Source: an uncultured Bacilli bacterium
Lineage (GTDB): Bacteria; Bacillota_I; Bacilli_A; RF39; UBA660
Assembly (NCBI GenBank): GCA_934131695.1
Contig: CAKOZV010000002.1
Coordinates: 52,709 to 116,708, forward strand
Direction: 5' to 3'
Length of the DNA stretch: 64,000 nt
In this document: positions 34,363 through 44,007 of the stretch, in pieces
Layout of the letters: each line of letters starts with the position of its first letter
How positions within the stretch are numbered: position 1 is the stretch's first letter
Made by a program: the position numbers and the translations under genes
The notes under the pieces: model-generated
What the model was told of the DNA's origin: nothing
The model's database searches: none
The model's input: the letters and a program-made list of their open reading frames with translations, nothing else

Positions 34363-37300
34363 CTAAAATAAGCTTAACTGATTAGAGTCTGGTAACTGAT
34401 CAATTATTCCCATACTAACCATCTTATCAATTAAGGTCTTAGAAACCTTTCCTCTTCTTTGTAAGTCTTCCTTACTTAAGAATGGTTGTTTTTGTCTTTC
34501 TTCAACGATGGTAGTTGCAACAGCTGCTCCTAGTCCATCAATCGTAGAAAATGGTGGTATTAAAGTATTTTCATGTTCATCATCAAGGACAAAACGATTA
34601 GCATCACTTTTCTCAATTGAGATAGGTGCAAACTTAATACCTCTAGCAGTAGCTTCCATCGCAACATGTAAACTACCGATAATATTCGTTTCTTTATTAG
34701 TAGCTTCATATCCTTTAGCTAGTAAATCTTCATATCTTGCTCTTATAGAGTTATAACCTTTAATCATTGCTTCAATATCAAAGTCATCTTCTCTAATTGA
34801 GAAGTATGCAGCATAATACCATAAAGGATGATAAAGTTTAAACCAAGCAATTCTAATAGCACTCATTACATAAGCACAAGCATGAGCTTTCGGGAACATG
34901 TATTTTATCTTATGACACGATTCAATATACCAATCGGGAATCTTTGCATTTTTCATCTTAGTAGCATATTCTTGCCAAGTCTCTGGGTCTTTTGAAGCTT
35001 TACCTTTACGAACAAACTCCATTATCTTAAAGGCAAGTTTAGGTTCCATTCCCCAGTTCATTAAGTTAACCATAATATCATCACGACATCCGATAACTTC
35101 TTTAAATGGTACTACATTATTTTTAATTAACTCACTAGCATTTCCTGCCCAAACATCAGTACCATGTGATAAACCAGAAATCTTAACAAGTTCCCCAAAG
35201 GTACTTGGTTTAGTTTCTACTAACATTTGAATAACAAAGTTAGTACCAAGTTCAGGAAGACCTAGAGTTCCCGTTGGACAAAGTATCTGATCCTCTGTAA
35301 CACCTAGTTCTTTAGTGCTAGAAAGAAGAGAAAATATTCTTTTATCATCCATTGGTAAGGTTGTTATATCAAGACCCGATAAATCTTGAAGCATTCTAAG
35401 AACAGTTGGATCATCGTGACCGAGAATATCTAGTTTTAAGACATCTTGATCAATGGCATGGTAATCAAAGTGAGTAGTTCGCCAAAGAGATGTGTTATCA
35501 TCAGCGGGATACTGGAAGGGAGTAAAGTCAAATACATCCATATAACCAGGAATAACAACTATACCTCCAGGATGCTGACCAGTTGTTCTTTTAATACCGG
35601 TACAACCAATAGCAAGTCGCTCTATTTCTACGTTTCTTTTCCCTTCAATACCATGTTCTTCTAAATAACCTTTAACATAACCGAAAGCAGTTTTTTCAGC
35701 TACTGTTCCAATAGTACCAGCACGGTAAACATTATCAACTCCGAATAATACTTTTGTATATTCATGAGCTTTCCACTGATATTCACCAGAGAAGTTAAGG
35801 TCAATATCTGGTACTTTATCAGCATTAAATCCTAAGAAAGTTGCAAATGGCATGTCTTGTCCTTCTTTAGATAGGTTTCCCCCACATTTAGGGCAAATCT
35901 TATCTGGTAAGTCATAACCTGATGAGTACTCTTTTCCGTAAGGTTCACCAGCTTCATCCATAAACTCTGAATACTTACAATCTTTATTACGACATAAGTA
36001 GTGAGCAGGAAGAGCATTAACTTCAGTAATTCCCATCATGGTAGCTACGAAACTTGAGCCAACAGAACCACGAGATCCAACAATATATCCATCATCATTA
36101 GAGTGTTTAACTAGTTTTTGTGCAATTAAGTAGATAACATCAAATCCTCCACCGATAACTCCTCCTAATTTCTTAGGTAGTGTTTTTTCTATCTCATCAG
36201 CACTCATCTCAGGATTTTTAATTTTCAAGTTCTCTCTAATCTTATCTTTAACACTATCAAAGCCTTTTAATAAGGTATCATGTAATCTTTTAAATGTTTC
36301 CTTAGTCTTATCTTCTTCCTTAATATTATCTCGTTCTATCTCATCAGTTATCGCTTCAAAGATACCATCTCCATAAAGCTCTTTACTAATACGTTCTTCA
36401 ATATTATAAGGTAAGGGATCTCCATACCAATCTGATGCTCTTGTAAAGACTAAGTCAGTAACTGTCTCGACACTCTTATCAATCTTAGGTGAGAAAGGAA
36501 TACCACCTGTTTCAATGATAACTTCAATCTCATTTACCATATCAAGTATTTTATTAGGGTTATCAATTACTATTAAGTTTCTAGTCTCTTCATCTAGGAA
36601 AGAGAAATCATTAAGCATCTCATCAGTAGTTCTAAAGTGATTAGATGGTATTTCTTTTATTCCTCCTCTTGCTAAAGGATGACGTCCTCCACCTGGTACT
36701 TTTTGATTAACAATTATTTCTCTATATATTTTATCTTCTCTTGTTAAGTGATGAACATCCCCTGTTGCTACTATTAGTTTACCTGCCTCAATAGTAGTCC
36801 TAATAATCTTTTCTAGATGAGCGATTAATTCAACTTCCGTACCAAAATCATTCATATCAATTAAATGTCTATAACACTCTGGTGGTTGTACTTCTACATA
36901 GTCATAAAATCTTATAATATTAGATAATTCTTCTTCACTTTTACTTTTCGCTTGCCGAAAGACTTCAGATTCATAACAACCACTACCAATTAATAAATCT
37001 TCACGATACTTTTCAACAATACTTCTTGGTACTCTTGGTGTCTTATATAAATAAGTTGTATTAGCATAAGAAATTATCTTAAATAGATTCTTAAGACCTT
37101 TCTTAGTAAGAGTTAAAATATTAATATGATTTAAGGTACCATACTTATACATTTCACTTTGATCAACCATATTAGCAAGCTGCTCCATTGTCTCAATATT
37201 ACGGTTATTTAACTTTTCTAACATTTTGTAAAAGACTAATGCAGTACCCTCAGCATCGTAATCTCCTCTATGATGTGCCTCTTCATCCCAAGGTACATTA

Positions 37301-38964
37301 TATCTTTTAACAAGGGCAGACAAACTATGTCTTGCATAATTATTATCAAGAGTACGTGATAGTTCTAAGGTATCAATAACCGGATTTTTAAACTCTCCAA
37401 GATTATATTTCTCATAAGCCATCTCTAAGAAAGATACATCAAACTTAGCATTATGAGCGACCATTGGTAAATCACCAAACCAGTTAATAAAGTCTTTAAC
37501 AGCCTCTTCTTCGCATCTTTTACCCTCTAGCATCATATCTGTAATATTAGTAACATCAACTATTTTTTGTGGAAGTGGACGTCCTGGATTAATTAACTCA
37601 TCATACTTTTCAATGATGATGCCATCTTTCATCTTAACCGCACCAATTTCAATGATAGAGTCAGCACCACCAGCATTAAATCCGGTTGTTTCAAAGTCAA
37701 AGACAACATAAGTATCATCTAGTAATACATCATTATTAGGACGTACAACTATATCTACACTATCATCCACCATTACTAATTCTGTTCCATAGATAGCTTT
37801 AAACTTTTCATTATCTTCTTTTCCTTTATTATAATCCCTTACAAAGTTATAAACATGGGGGAAAGCTTGAGCCCCATTATGGTCAGTTATAGCAATGCCT
37901 TTATGTCCCCATTTAATCGCTTGTTTAACAAGATCTAGTTCATCTACTACACCATCCATCTGACTCATCTTAGTATGAGCATGTAATTCTACTCTTTTTC
38001 TCTCACTTAAGTCTTTAATTTCTTCTTTATGTTTAGTAATAGGCATAATATCACGAGCATTTAAAACTAATTCTTTAGCAAAACTATCTTCTTTAACATA
38101 GCCTGATATTAATAAATCTCTTCCTACTTTAAGCTCTTTACAAAGCCTTTCATACTCATCTTGTTCATTACAAAATACTTTACATAAAATACTATCAGTA
38201 TAATCAGTTATTTTTAAAGTAATTATTCTAAACTCACTCTTACTAGACTCAAAGTAATCAACTCCAAAAACATTACCTTCTACAATAACATTATTGTCTT
38301 CCCCTTGAATCATACTTATCTTAATAGGCATCTGTTTAATATCAAGTCCTAAAATACAACCTTCATCTCTTTTTTTACTTCTTCTAGGACGAGGACCAGG
38401 GGTAAAGTTTTTAAATTCTTTCTTTTCTTCCTTTTTTTCTTCTTTAATTGGTTCTACTTTTATCTCTTGTAATTCCCTATCTATCTCTTCTTTAATAGAT
38501 TCATTTTCTCTTACTACAATCTCTATTTCTTCTTTATAACCTAATCTTTGATAATAAGGACTTATAATATCTTTTATCCTTACTAATCTTTTCTCTTCTA
38601 TTATATTACTTGCTACTAATAAAAGCTTATCTTTATCTAATATCAAGTTAGATAGATATGGCTCTGTTATACTAATTAGTCCTTCTTCTTTAGCAAGTTC
38701 TAGTAGTGGTTTATAATAACTAAGTAATACATTATTATCTAGATTAGTTATATTATAATAAATATTTGATGCTATCTTATTCTTATTTTTTTCAAGTTCT
38801 AGATAACTATCTATATCTGGTAATGAATCACTTAAAAGATAAAAATTCCAGTTCCCACTTTCTTTATCTACTACTAGTCTCTCTAACTTTAAAGAGTCAA
38901 AAAAAGAAGAATTAGTATAATCAATCCCCATTTTATCAAGTAAAATACTAATCTCTTTTTGCAT
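34363..38964 (-). CDS. polC: DNA polymerase III alpha subunit, PolC type
   Basis: 1533 residues; the usual length is ~1440. N-terminal domain, an OB domain (KISMIQGEDNNVIVEGNVFGVDYF), the PHP domain (ELHAHTKMSQMDGV) interrupted by a DnaQ-like proofreading exonuclease (FDFETTGFNAGGADSIIEIGAV ... AHNAKFDVSFLEM ... HHRGDYDAEGT), zinc-binding CRNKDCKYSE/CPKCGG, and the polymerase core (PDIDLNFSGEYQ, GQHPGGIVVIP, FDYHAIDQDVLKLDILGHDDPTVLR). This replicase is specific to low-GC Gram-positives. GGAGG precedes the ATG. Confidence 0.97.
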   Translation of the reverse strand: MQKEISILLDKMGIDYTNSSFFDSLKLERLVVDKESGNWNFYLLSDSLPDIDSYLELEKNKNKIASNIYYNITNLDNNVLLSYYKPLLELAKEEGLISITEPYLSNLILDKDKLLLVASNIIEEKRLVRIKDIISPYYQRLGYKEEIEIVVRENESIKEEIDRELQEIKVEPIKEEKKEEKKEFKNFTPGPRPRRSKKRDEGCILGLDIKQMPIKISMIQGEDNNVIVEGNVFGVDYFESSKSEFRIITLKITDYTDSILCKVFCNEQDEYERLCKELKVGRDLLISGYVKEDSFAKELVLNARDIMPITKHKEEIKDLSERKRVELHAHTKMSQMDGVVDELDLVKQAIKWGHKGIAITDHNGAQAFPHVYNFVRDYNKGKEDNEKFKAIYGTELVMVDDSVDIVVRPNNDVLLDDTYVVFDFETTGFNAGGADSIIEIGAVKMKDGIIIEKYDELINPGRPLPQKIVDVTNITDMMLEGKRCEEEAVKDFINWFGDLPMVAHNAKFDVSFLEMAYEKYNLGEFKNPVIDTLELSRTLDNNYARHSLSALVKRYNVPWDEEAHHRGDYDAEGTALVFYKMLEKLNNRNIETMEQLANMVDQSEMYKYGTLNHINILTLTKKGLKNLFKIISYANTTYLYKTPRVPRSIVEKYREDLLIGSGCYESEVFRQAKSKSEEELSNIIRFYDYVEVQPPECYRHLIDMNDFGTEVELIAHLEKIIRTTIEAGKLIVATGDVHHLTREDKIYREIIVNQKVPGGGRHPLARGGIKEIPSNHFRTTDEMLNDFSFLDEETRNLIVIDNPNKILDMVNEIEVIIETGGIPFSPKIDKSVETVTDLVFTRASDWYGDPLPYNIEERISKELYGDGIFEAITDEIERDNIKEEDKTKETFKRLHDTLLKGFDSVKDKIRENLKIKNPEMSADEIEKTLPKKLGGVIGGGFDVIYLIAQKLVKHSNDDGYIVGSRGSVGSSFVATMMGITEVNALPAHYLCRNKDCKYSEFMDEAGEPYGKEYSSGYDLPDKICPKCGGNLSKEGQDMPFATFLGFNADKVPDIDLNFSGEYQWKAHEYTKVLFGVDNVYRAGTIGTVAEKTAFGYVKGYLEEHGIEGKRNVEIERLAIGCTGIKRTTGQHPGGIVVIPGYMDVFDFTPFQYPADDNTSLWRTTHFDYHAIDQDVLKLDILGHDDPTVLRMLQDLSGLDITTLPMDDKRIFSLLSSTKELGVTEDQILCPTGTLGLPELGTNFVIQMLVETKPSTFGELVKISGLSHGTDVWAGNASELIKNNVVPFKEVIGCRDDIMVNLMNWGMEPKLAFKIMEFVRKGKASKDPETWQEYATKMKNAKIPDWYIESCHKIKYMFPKAHACAYVMSAIRIAWFKLYHPLWYYAAYFSIREDDFDIEAMIKGYNSIRARYEDLLAKGYEATNKETNIIGSLHVAMEATARGIKFAPISIEKSDANRFVLDDEHENTLIPPFSTIDGLGAAVATTIVEERQKQPFLSKEDLQRRGKVSKTLIDKMVSMGIIDQLPDSNQLSLF

Positions 38965-38980
38965 ACTTCTATTCCTCCAC

Positions 38981-39820
38981 TTAAATAATTTCTAGTTCTT
39001 CTATTTTTAAAATATATTTTTGATTTTCTATGCAAAAAGTAATAAACTCTTTTAGACTATAAGTAGCAAGACTTCTTTTTAGACTATACTTATCTACATC
39101 AAAGACAATACCATCTCTAACCATATATTTAAGCATATCATCTCTACTACTTCCAAGATACATTAGAAAGTATGGATATATTTGTTTTTTTAAGAACTTT
39201 AAGGAGTTATCTCCTCTTAAATAACAACTCTTCCCTTTTATTCTAGTAGATAATTCATTATCAATAGCAAGCTCTATTATCGCTTCTACTATTTCTTTAT
39301 AATCAGACTCATAATCTTTTAATTCTTTTTTTAAGATATGACTCAAGATATCAATAACAGCCATTTCCCCATCTTCTTGGTCCTTCATCATTCCCCATGA
39401 GATAGTATTAACTTTTCTACTTTTTACCGTTTTCATCTCCACTGAGTTAAATCTTGGATTAAGAATTAGAACATGATATATTTTAATATCAAAACGAACT
39501 AATTCTTTAAAGTAGTTAGTTAATTCTTTTTTCATCTCATTATAATAGTGTGTTAGAAAAAGGCGATATTCTTCCGTTTCTTTTCTTATTCTTTTATAAG
39601 CTTCTGTTTCTTTAACCATATCAAAGATAGTATCATCATCAGGTATATAATTTTTAGGGTCTTTTAGAATCTTCGCTTCTTCTTTATACAAGTCTTTATA
39701 AAGATGACGATAGTTTTTCCAAAGTTTCTCTTTTAATCTTTGGACATCATTAGTAACAGACGGTAGAAAAAGTAAATTCCAGATTAAAAGATAATCATTC
39801 AAATCAAAAGATAAGTTCAT
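38981..39820 (-). CDS. Hypothetical protein upstream of polC
   Basis: About 279 residues from the ATG at 39820 (MNLSFDLNDYLLIW), which has GGGGGAAA in front; the frame extends to 39850. No family recognised. The protein is soluble and helix-rich, with long charged helices (~30-110), a KTVKSRKVNTISWGMM strand region and a C-terminal helical part. It ends 17 bases before polC, so it is probably in the same operon. Confidence 0.65.
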   Translation of the reverse strand: MNLSFDLNDYLLIWNLLFLPSVTNDVQRLKEKLWKNYRHLYKDLYKEEAKILKDPKNYIPDDDTIFDMVKETEAYKRIRKETEEYRLFLTHYYNEMKKELTNYFKELVRFDIKIYHVLILNPRFNSVEMKTVKSRKVNTISWGMMKDQEDGEMAVIDILSHILKKELKDYESDYKEIVEAIIELAIDNELSTRIKGKSCYLRGDNSLKFLKKQIYPYFLMYLGSSRDDMLKYMVRDGIVFDVDKYSLKRSLATYSLKEFITFCIENQKYILKIEELEII

Positions 39821-39901
39821 GACATTTTCCCCCAATCTATTTCTTAACATTAACTATAATAACATAAAACATTAATATTTTTAACTAAATTTTATACTAA
39901 T

Positions 39902-39960
39902 TTTAAATTAGTCAATACCTTCACTTTAAATTAGTCAGTACTCTCATTTTAAATTAGTCG
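39902..39960. repeat. Three 23-bp tandem repeats
   Basis: TTTAAATTAGTC occurs at 39902, 39925 and 39948 with an exact 23-base period. The spacers resemble each other (ATACCTTCAC, GTACTCTCAT). The first copy is also part of the palindrome ACTAATTTTAAATTAGT. They lie between the stop of the tail-anchored protein gene and the start of the next gene. Could be binding sites for a regulator; not explained otherwise. Confidence 0.65.
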
Positions 39961-40776
39961 TTAAAAGTTAGTAACTATATAATATACAGCAAAACCAACC
40001 GCTACTATTAGAATAAGTGATAAAATAACTCTTAAGACAGTAAGCATTACTGGTTCTTTTTTATTTTCTTCATCATCATCAAAGAAATCACCACTACTTA
40101 AATCCATTGATTTAGTATAGAAAGATTTATCTATCTCATCTTTTAGTGGTTTACTTATCTCTTTTGATTTCTTCTCTTCCTCTTTAATAGGTTCTACTAC
40201 ATCTTCTAAATTACTAGTAGCCATCAAATCACTTAACAAACTAGTTTCTTTTTCTTTATCTAATTCTTCTCTAACCTCTTTACTAGTTATAGTATTAATT
40301 AACTCTTCTAATTCTTCTTCATTTTCAATTGGTTTATGTCTTTTTTTCTGTTCTTCCTTAAACTCATTAAGTTCTTCTTCACTACTTTCTAAGATATTAT
40401 ACTTTTCATTTCTTAGTTTTCTCTTTTTCTCTAATTCATCTTTTTCACGAGACTCACGAGCTTCTTCTAAAGCTTCTTTTAAATTATAATTACTTCTAGT
40501 ATTACGATATAGATAATTAAAGTCATCTAGTTCTTTTCTTTCTTTTTTCTTTTCTACTAAATCATAATCTTTTAAGTAACGATAACCTTCTCTTTTATTA
40601 GCATTTTCTCTTAAAGAGTCTAATGGTACCGCTTCTATTTTTGAAACATCAGTAAAATTAGTATACTTTTCGAAGTTATTAAAATCATCATATAAGTTTT
40701 TATTTCTACTAGTTCTTGTTCCTACTGTTTTATTTTCATTATCATATCTATTAACTCTACTAGTTCCATTACTCAC
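39961..40776 (-). CDS. Tail-anchored charged protein, unknown
   Basis: 271 residues from a GTG at 40776 (start MSNGTSRVNRYDNE) behind AGGTGAT; the frame begins at 40785. Nearly the whole protein is charged, low-complexity and probably coiled (Lys/Glu/Arg repeats from ~70 to 220), followed by an acidic FFDDDEEN and one C-terminal membrane helix (VILSLILIVAVGFAVYYIV). The bulk would be cytosolic. No family recognised; a division or envelope scaffold is possible but unproven. Confidence 0.65.
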   Translation of the reverse strand: MSNGTSRVNRYDNENKTVGTRTSRNKNLYDDFNNFEKYTNFTDVSKIEAVPLDSLRENANKREGYRYLKDYDLVEKKKERKELDDFNYLYRNTRSNYNLKEALEEARESREKDELEKKRKLRNEKYNILESSEEELNEFKEEQKKRHKPIENEEELEELINTITSKEVREELDKEKETSLLSDLMATSNLEDVVEPIKEEEKKSKEISKPLKDEIDKSFYTKSMDLSSGDFFDDDEENKKEPVMLTVLRVILSLILIVAVGFAVYYIVTNF

Positions 40777-40891
40777 TTGTATCACCTACTCTTATCTAAA
40801 ATAATCATACCACATCTAGTTAGTTTTGGGAAGAGAAAACACTTTACTAATTAGTAGATAATGCTATATAATTGGGGAAGGAGGAAAATTT

Positions 40892-41083
40892 ATGAAAGTA
40901 AAAGTTAATCGTGATGCTTGTATCGGTTGTGGAGCTTGTGCAGCTATTTGTCCTGATGTTTTTGAAATAGATGATGAAGGACTTAGCAAAGTAGTTAATA
41001 GTGATGTTAAAGATGAAAACATTGATGATGTAAAAGATGCTATTGACTCATGCCCAACTGGTGCTATTGAAGAAGACGAATAA
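40892..41083 (+). CDS. Single-cluster [4Fe-4S] ferredoxin
   Basis: 63 residues. CIGCGACAAICP gives CxxCxxC plus a fourth cysteine before proline, and SCPTGAI the last ligand; the extra cysteine fits ferredoxins with one cluster and a disulfide, like that of Thermotoga. Acidic protein, an electron carrier in the cytosol. GGAAGGAGG precedes the ATG, and an extended -10 (TGCTATATA) lies just upstream. Monocistronic, with a strong terminator. Confidence 0.93.
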   Translation: MKVKVNRDACIGCGACAAICPDVFEIDDEGLSKVVNSDVKDENIDDVKDAIDSCPTGAIEEDE

Positions 41084-41118
41084 GACTCTAGGTAATTATC
41101 CTAGAGTCTTATCTTTTA
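41082..41118 (+). terminator. Terminator of the ferredoxin gene
   Basis: AAGACTCTAGG and CCTAGAGTCTT arms with a seven-base loop, then ATCTTTT; it starts inside the stop codon. Confidence 0.8.
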
Positions 41119-41123
41119 TTAGC

Positions 41124-41248
41124 AAAAAAATAGGCACTCTACAGCACTGATAGAGTGTCAAACCCAATTAATGGAGGAGACATTCACTTGCAAAATTAAA
41201 TGTTCCTCTTTTTATTATATGCAAGTTTCCTTGCTTACATACCAATAA
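41124..41248 (-). ncRNA. Antitoxin-like small RNA, copy 2 (orphan)
   Basis: A second copy of the RNA at 15341-15450. On the minus strand, an extended -10 (TATGCTATTAT) is followed by a GCAAG-GAAA-CTTGC hairpin, the same CATATAATAAAAA linker and AGGAA, a TTAAT segment, the shared TTAATTGGGTTTG and a terminator (CACTCTA/TAGAGTG arms then TTTTTTT, 41124-41158). No hydrophobic peptide gene is seen on the facing strand. It may be an antitoxin whose partner was lost, or a member of a wider RNA family. Confidence 0.6.
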
Positions 41249-41383
41249 TAGCATAAATTAGTGTTATTTTTTCGCAAAATTAGCAATAATACAATAATAC
41301 ATTTATATTTTATTAAATTAATATATAATTATTATCTTTCATAGTCCTATTTATTTTGGACAAGAAACGGGGTTCATATCATT

Positions 41384-42109
41384 TTACTTAGTCATTTTCT
41401 TTTCTAAAGCATATACTTTTGCTACTTCTTTTTTGGTTAAAGGACGATATTCTCCACTCTTTAAACCATCTAATGTAAAGAAATAGACTTGTTCTCTAGT
41501 AAGTTTTAATACCTCAAAACCAACTTCATTTAACATTCTTTTAACCTGATGATTAATACCTTCATGAATAGTTAATTCTACAAAAGAAGTACCATTCTTA
41601 TAATCTATTCTTTTAACTTTAGCTCTTGCACATCTTACTTTTTTATTATCAAGTACTACTCCACTTTTAAGTTTAGCAATAGTATCTCCTCTAACAATAC
41701 CTTTAACTTTAGCAAGATATACTTTATCCACCTCTTTATTAGGATGCATCAAAAGATTAGCAAACTCTCCATCATTAGTTAGTAATAAGACACCAGTAGT
41801 ATCATAATCAAGTCTACCTACCGGATAGATTCTTTCATTAACTGGTATTAAATCAGTAACAGTTTTTCTATTCTTATCATCAGTAACACTAGTAATAACT
41901 CCTCTTGGTTTATTAAGTAAGAAATAAACTTTTTCTTCCCTAGTTAATATTTCTCCATCAACTTCAATTCTCTCTTTACCAGTTACTTGATAACCTAACT
42001 CTCTAATAACTTTCCCATCAACACTAACTCTACCTTCAAGCATTAACTTCTCAGCTTTTCTTCTTGAAGTTATACCACTAGCAGCAATAACTTTTTGTAA
42101 TCTTTCCAT
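41384..42109 (-). CDS. RsuA/RluB-family pseudouridine synthase
   Basis: 241 residues: an S4 domain (LQKVIAASGITSRRKAEKLMLEGRVSVDG) and the catalytic domain with GRLDYDTTGVLLLTNDGEF and NHQVKRMLNEVGFEVLKLTR. The aspartate of RLDYDTTG is the nucleophile. Bacillota members usually modify U2633-region positions in 23S rRNA (RluB). ATG at 42109, behind AGGAG; a TTG at 42112 is in frame. The last gene downstream of the DGR reverse transcriptase on this strand, but unrelated in role. Confidence 0.9.
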   Translation of the reverse strand: MERLQKVIAASGITSRRKAEKLMLEGRVSVDGKVIRELGYQVTGKERIEVDGEILTREEKVYFLLNKPRGVITSVTDDKNRKTVTDLIPVNERIYPVGRLDYDTTGVLLLTNDGEFANLLMHPNKEVDKVYLAKVKGIVRGDTIAKLKSGVVLDNKKVRCARAKVKRIDYKNGTSFVELTIHEGINHQVKRMLNEVGFEVLKLTREQVYFFTLDGLKSGEYRPLTKKEVAKVYALEKKMTK

Positions 42110-42175
42110 CAAAGACCAACTCCTTTAATAACAATAATATAATATCATTAATCATTAGGAATTTAAAGAAAAAGT

Positions 42176-43126
42176 TTATTTCTTCTCATATTGTAAATAA
42201 TTTAGATTATTACTTTTAACTATCTTTCTTCTAGTACTAGATACTATTCTTCTTATTATTCTCTTATTTCTTACTTTATAATTAACTCCTAAAAAAGTAA
42301 AACCCTCACTAGATTTATATATCTTTGTTTTATTATTAAACTCTAAGTAATAATCATTTTTAACTATACCACTAAGTATAGTTAATATTTCTCTTAAACT
42401 TTCTTTACTCTTATCTATAATAATACCATCATCCATATATCTTATATAATACTTACATTTAAGTTTTTCTTTAATGAAATGATCTAAATCATTTAAATAA
42501 AACACTGCTAAAAACTGAGATGTATAATTACCAATTGGTAGTCCGACATCATTTCTATAAATATTATCAACTCCTAATTTTTTAATAGTTTCATTAATAT
42601 ATATTTTATTAGTAGTATTAAGAATATCCTTAATAATATTTAAGTCCTCTTTATTTAAATATAAAGCTAATTTATTAAGTAATACTATATGACTTATATT
42701 AAAAAAATACTTACTAAAATCAAACTTTAGAATATAAAACTCTTCACTACTGTTTTTAATCTTTACTAAATACTTATCTAAAAGATATCTAGCATATCTA
42801 GTCCCTCTTCCTATCCTAGTTGCACAATTACTATCTATTAAATACTTATCAAGTGGTAAAAGTATCTTCTTACAAACTACATGATTAATTATCTTATCTT
42901 CTAACTTACTACTCATAATTAATCTTTTTTTCTTCTCTCTTATTACAAAAATATTATATTTACTATAACTATAACCATTATTAAATCTATCAACTAACAT
43001 ATTACAATTAGCATAATAATTCTTTTCAAAAAGGTATAGTTTCTTCTTATTCCTAATACTCTTTCTAATCTTTAAATAAGCTTCTTCTATATCACTTAGA
43101 TTTATCTTCACTTTTAATCCATCCAT
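42176..43126 (-). CDS. DGR reverse transcriptase
   Basis: 316 residues. Motif 3 KFDFSKYFFNIS (~134-145), motif 4 GLPIGNYTSQFLAVFYLNDLDHF (195-217) with the SQ that marks diversity-generating retroelements in place of the QG of other RTs, and the catalytic YMDD (230-233). NCATRIGRGTRYARYLL (~100-115) is also typical. No maturase or endonuclease domain. With a template repeat and two variable repeats upstream on the same strand, the assignment is firm. The ATG at 43126 has only a weak site; the GTG at 43111 is a possible alternative start. Confidence 0.95.
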   Translation of the reverse strand: MDGLKVKINLSDIEEAYLKIRKSIRNKKKLYLFEKNYYANCNMLVDRFNNGYSYSKYNIFVIREKKKRLIMSSKLEDKIINHVVCKKILLPLDKYLIDSNCATRIGRGTRYARYLLDKYLVKIKNSSEEFYILKFDFSKYFFNISHIVLLNKLALYLNKEDLNIIKDILNTTNKIYINETIKKLGVDNIYRNDVGLPIGNYTSQFLAVFYLNDLDHFIKEKLKCKYYIRYMDDGIIIDKSKESLREILTILSGIVKNDYYLEFNNKTKIYKSSEGFTFLGVNYKVRNKRIIRRIVSSTRRKIVKSNNLNYLQYEKK

Positions 43127-43158
43127 ATATAAGTTTAGTTACAGTTATATATCTTCTA

Positions 43159-43437
43159 CTAATATTTTTTATACTTAGAATAGCTAATCTCATTATATTT
43201 ATATAATTTATAAAAATATAAATCTAACATCTTAATATCTATTAGCATTTTTCTTTGAGTATATATTCTCTTATTATTTTCTAAAGTATTAGTATAGTAA
43301 AGGTTATAAAGTAATTTATAATTAGTATCAACAATATTATTTTTTAGGGATTTATACTTATTATTAACATTAATTATAACCTCATCTATTAATAAGTCTA
43401 ATTCTCTTAATTTAGTTTCTAAAACAAAGTTACTCAT
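43159..43437 (-). CDS. Small helical DGR accessory protein (Avd-like)
   Basis: 92 residues, almost wholly helical and basic (Lys, Tyr, Asn, Leu), predicted to form three or four helices. Size, position just before the reverse transcriptase and composition fit the accessory variability determinant (Avd), a small four-helix protein that binds the RT and the template RNA. The similarity is too weak for a firm call by eye. GGAGAGG lies before the ATG. Its start overlaps the preceding gene by eight bases, so they are translationally coupled. Confidence 0.6.
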   Translation of the reverse strand: MSNFVLETKLRELDLLIDEVIINVNNKYKSLKNNIVDTNYKLLYNLYYTNTLENNKRIYTQRKMLIDIKMLDLYFYKLYKYNEISYSKYKKY

Positions 43438-43765
43438 AGAACCTCTCCATCTTACTAATTATTTCTTCAATATTATCTAGATACAAACATTCTTTTAGTT
43501 TTAATGCTAATAAATCTATTCTTTTAGTTAACATACCATACTTTAGATACATCATATATTTATTATCAGTGAATCTAACTGTATTATTATAGTGATAATT
43601 TATATGACATTTATCTAATAGTGAAACTAAAGAATCAATATTATTTTTTTCTATATAAATAGTTTCTTTATATTTTGTCTCAAGTAGATAACTAACAATA
43701 TAACTATCATTACTATCTACATAATACATTATGCCTTTTCTTTTTAAATACACTATATCATTCAT
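43430..43765 (-). CDS. DGR accessory protein, possibly MutS-domain-I-like
   Basis: 111 residues. The pattern KGIMYYVDSNDSYIVSYLL, then a strand and IDSLVSLLDKCHINYHY resembles the alpha/beta fold of MutS domain I (mismatch-recognition domain), and a MutS-like (MSL) gene is one of the reported DGR accessory types. The second half is helical. The identification is tentative. It follows the template RNA terminator by ~35 bases and overlaps the next gene. Confidence 0.45.
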   Translation of the reverse strand: MNDIVYLKRKGIMYYVDSNDSYIVSYLLETKYKETIYIEKNNIDSLVSLLDKCHINYHYNNTVRFTDNKYMMYLKYGMLTKRIDLLALKLKECLYLDNIEEIISKMERFYE

Positions 43766-43799
43766 TGAACCACTACCCTTACACCCTTATTCTACTAAA

Positions 43800-43830
43800 A
43801 AAAAAACGTCAACCATTTTTGACGCTAAAA
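43800..43830 (-). terminator. Terminator of the DGR template RNA
   Basis: Minus-strand GCGTCA and TGACG arms with a short loop, followed by a run of ten T, between the template repeat region and the accessory genes. Confidence 0.7.
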
Positions 43831-44007
43831 AATGAATTAATCTTTTCTATTTTTTTATCATTTTGCATGGATAGTTTATAAGCAATTTCAGTTCCACTAA
43901 TTTTGCTATCTAACCACTATTTAGTGCTATGCACAAGGAAACTATCTGTTCCTCTTACCTATACTATATAGTTACAAAATACCATAACACTAGTTTTAAG
44001 AGGAAAT

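Noticed and set aside
41172..41248. 25-codon plus-strand frame across the second small RNA
   Set aside because: No ribosome-binding site; antisense to the conserved RNA elements, and not hydrophobic like the copy-1 peptide.
42176..43126. Group II intron or retron reverse transcriptase
   Set aside because: No maturase or endonuclease domain and no intron ends; the SQ motif and TR/VR pair mark a DGR.
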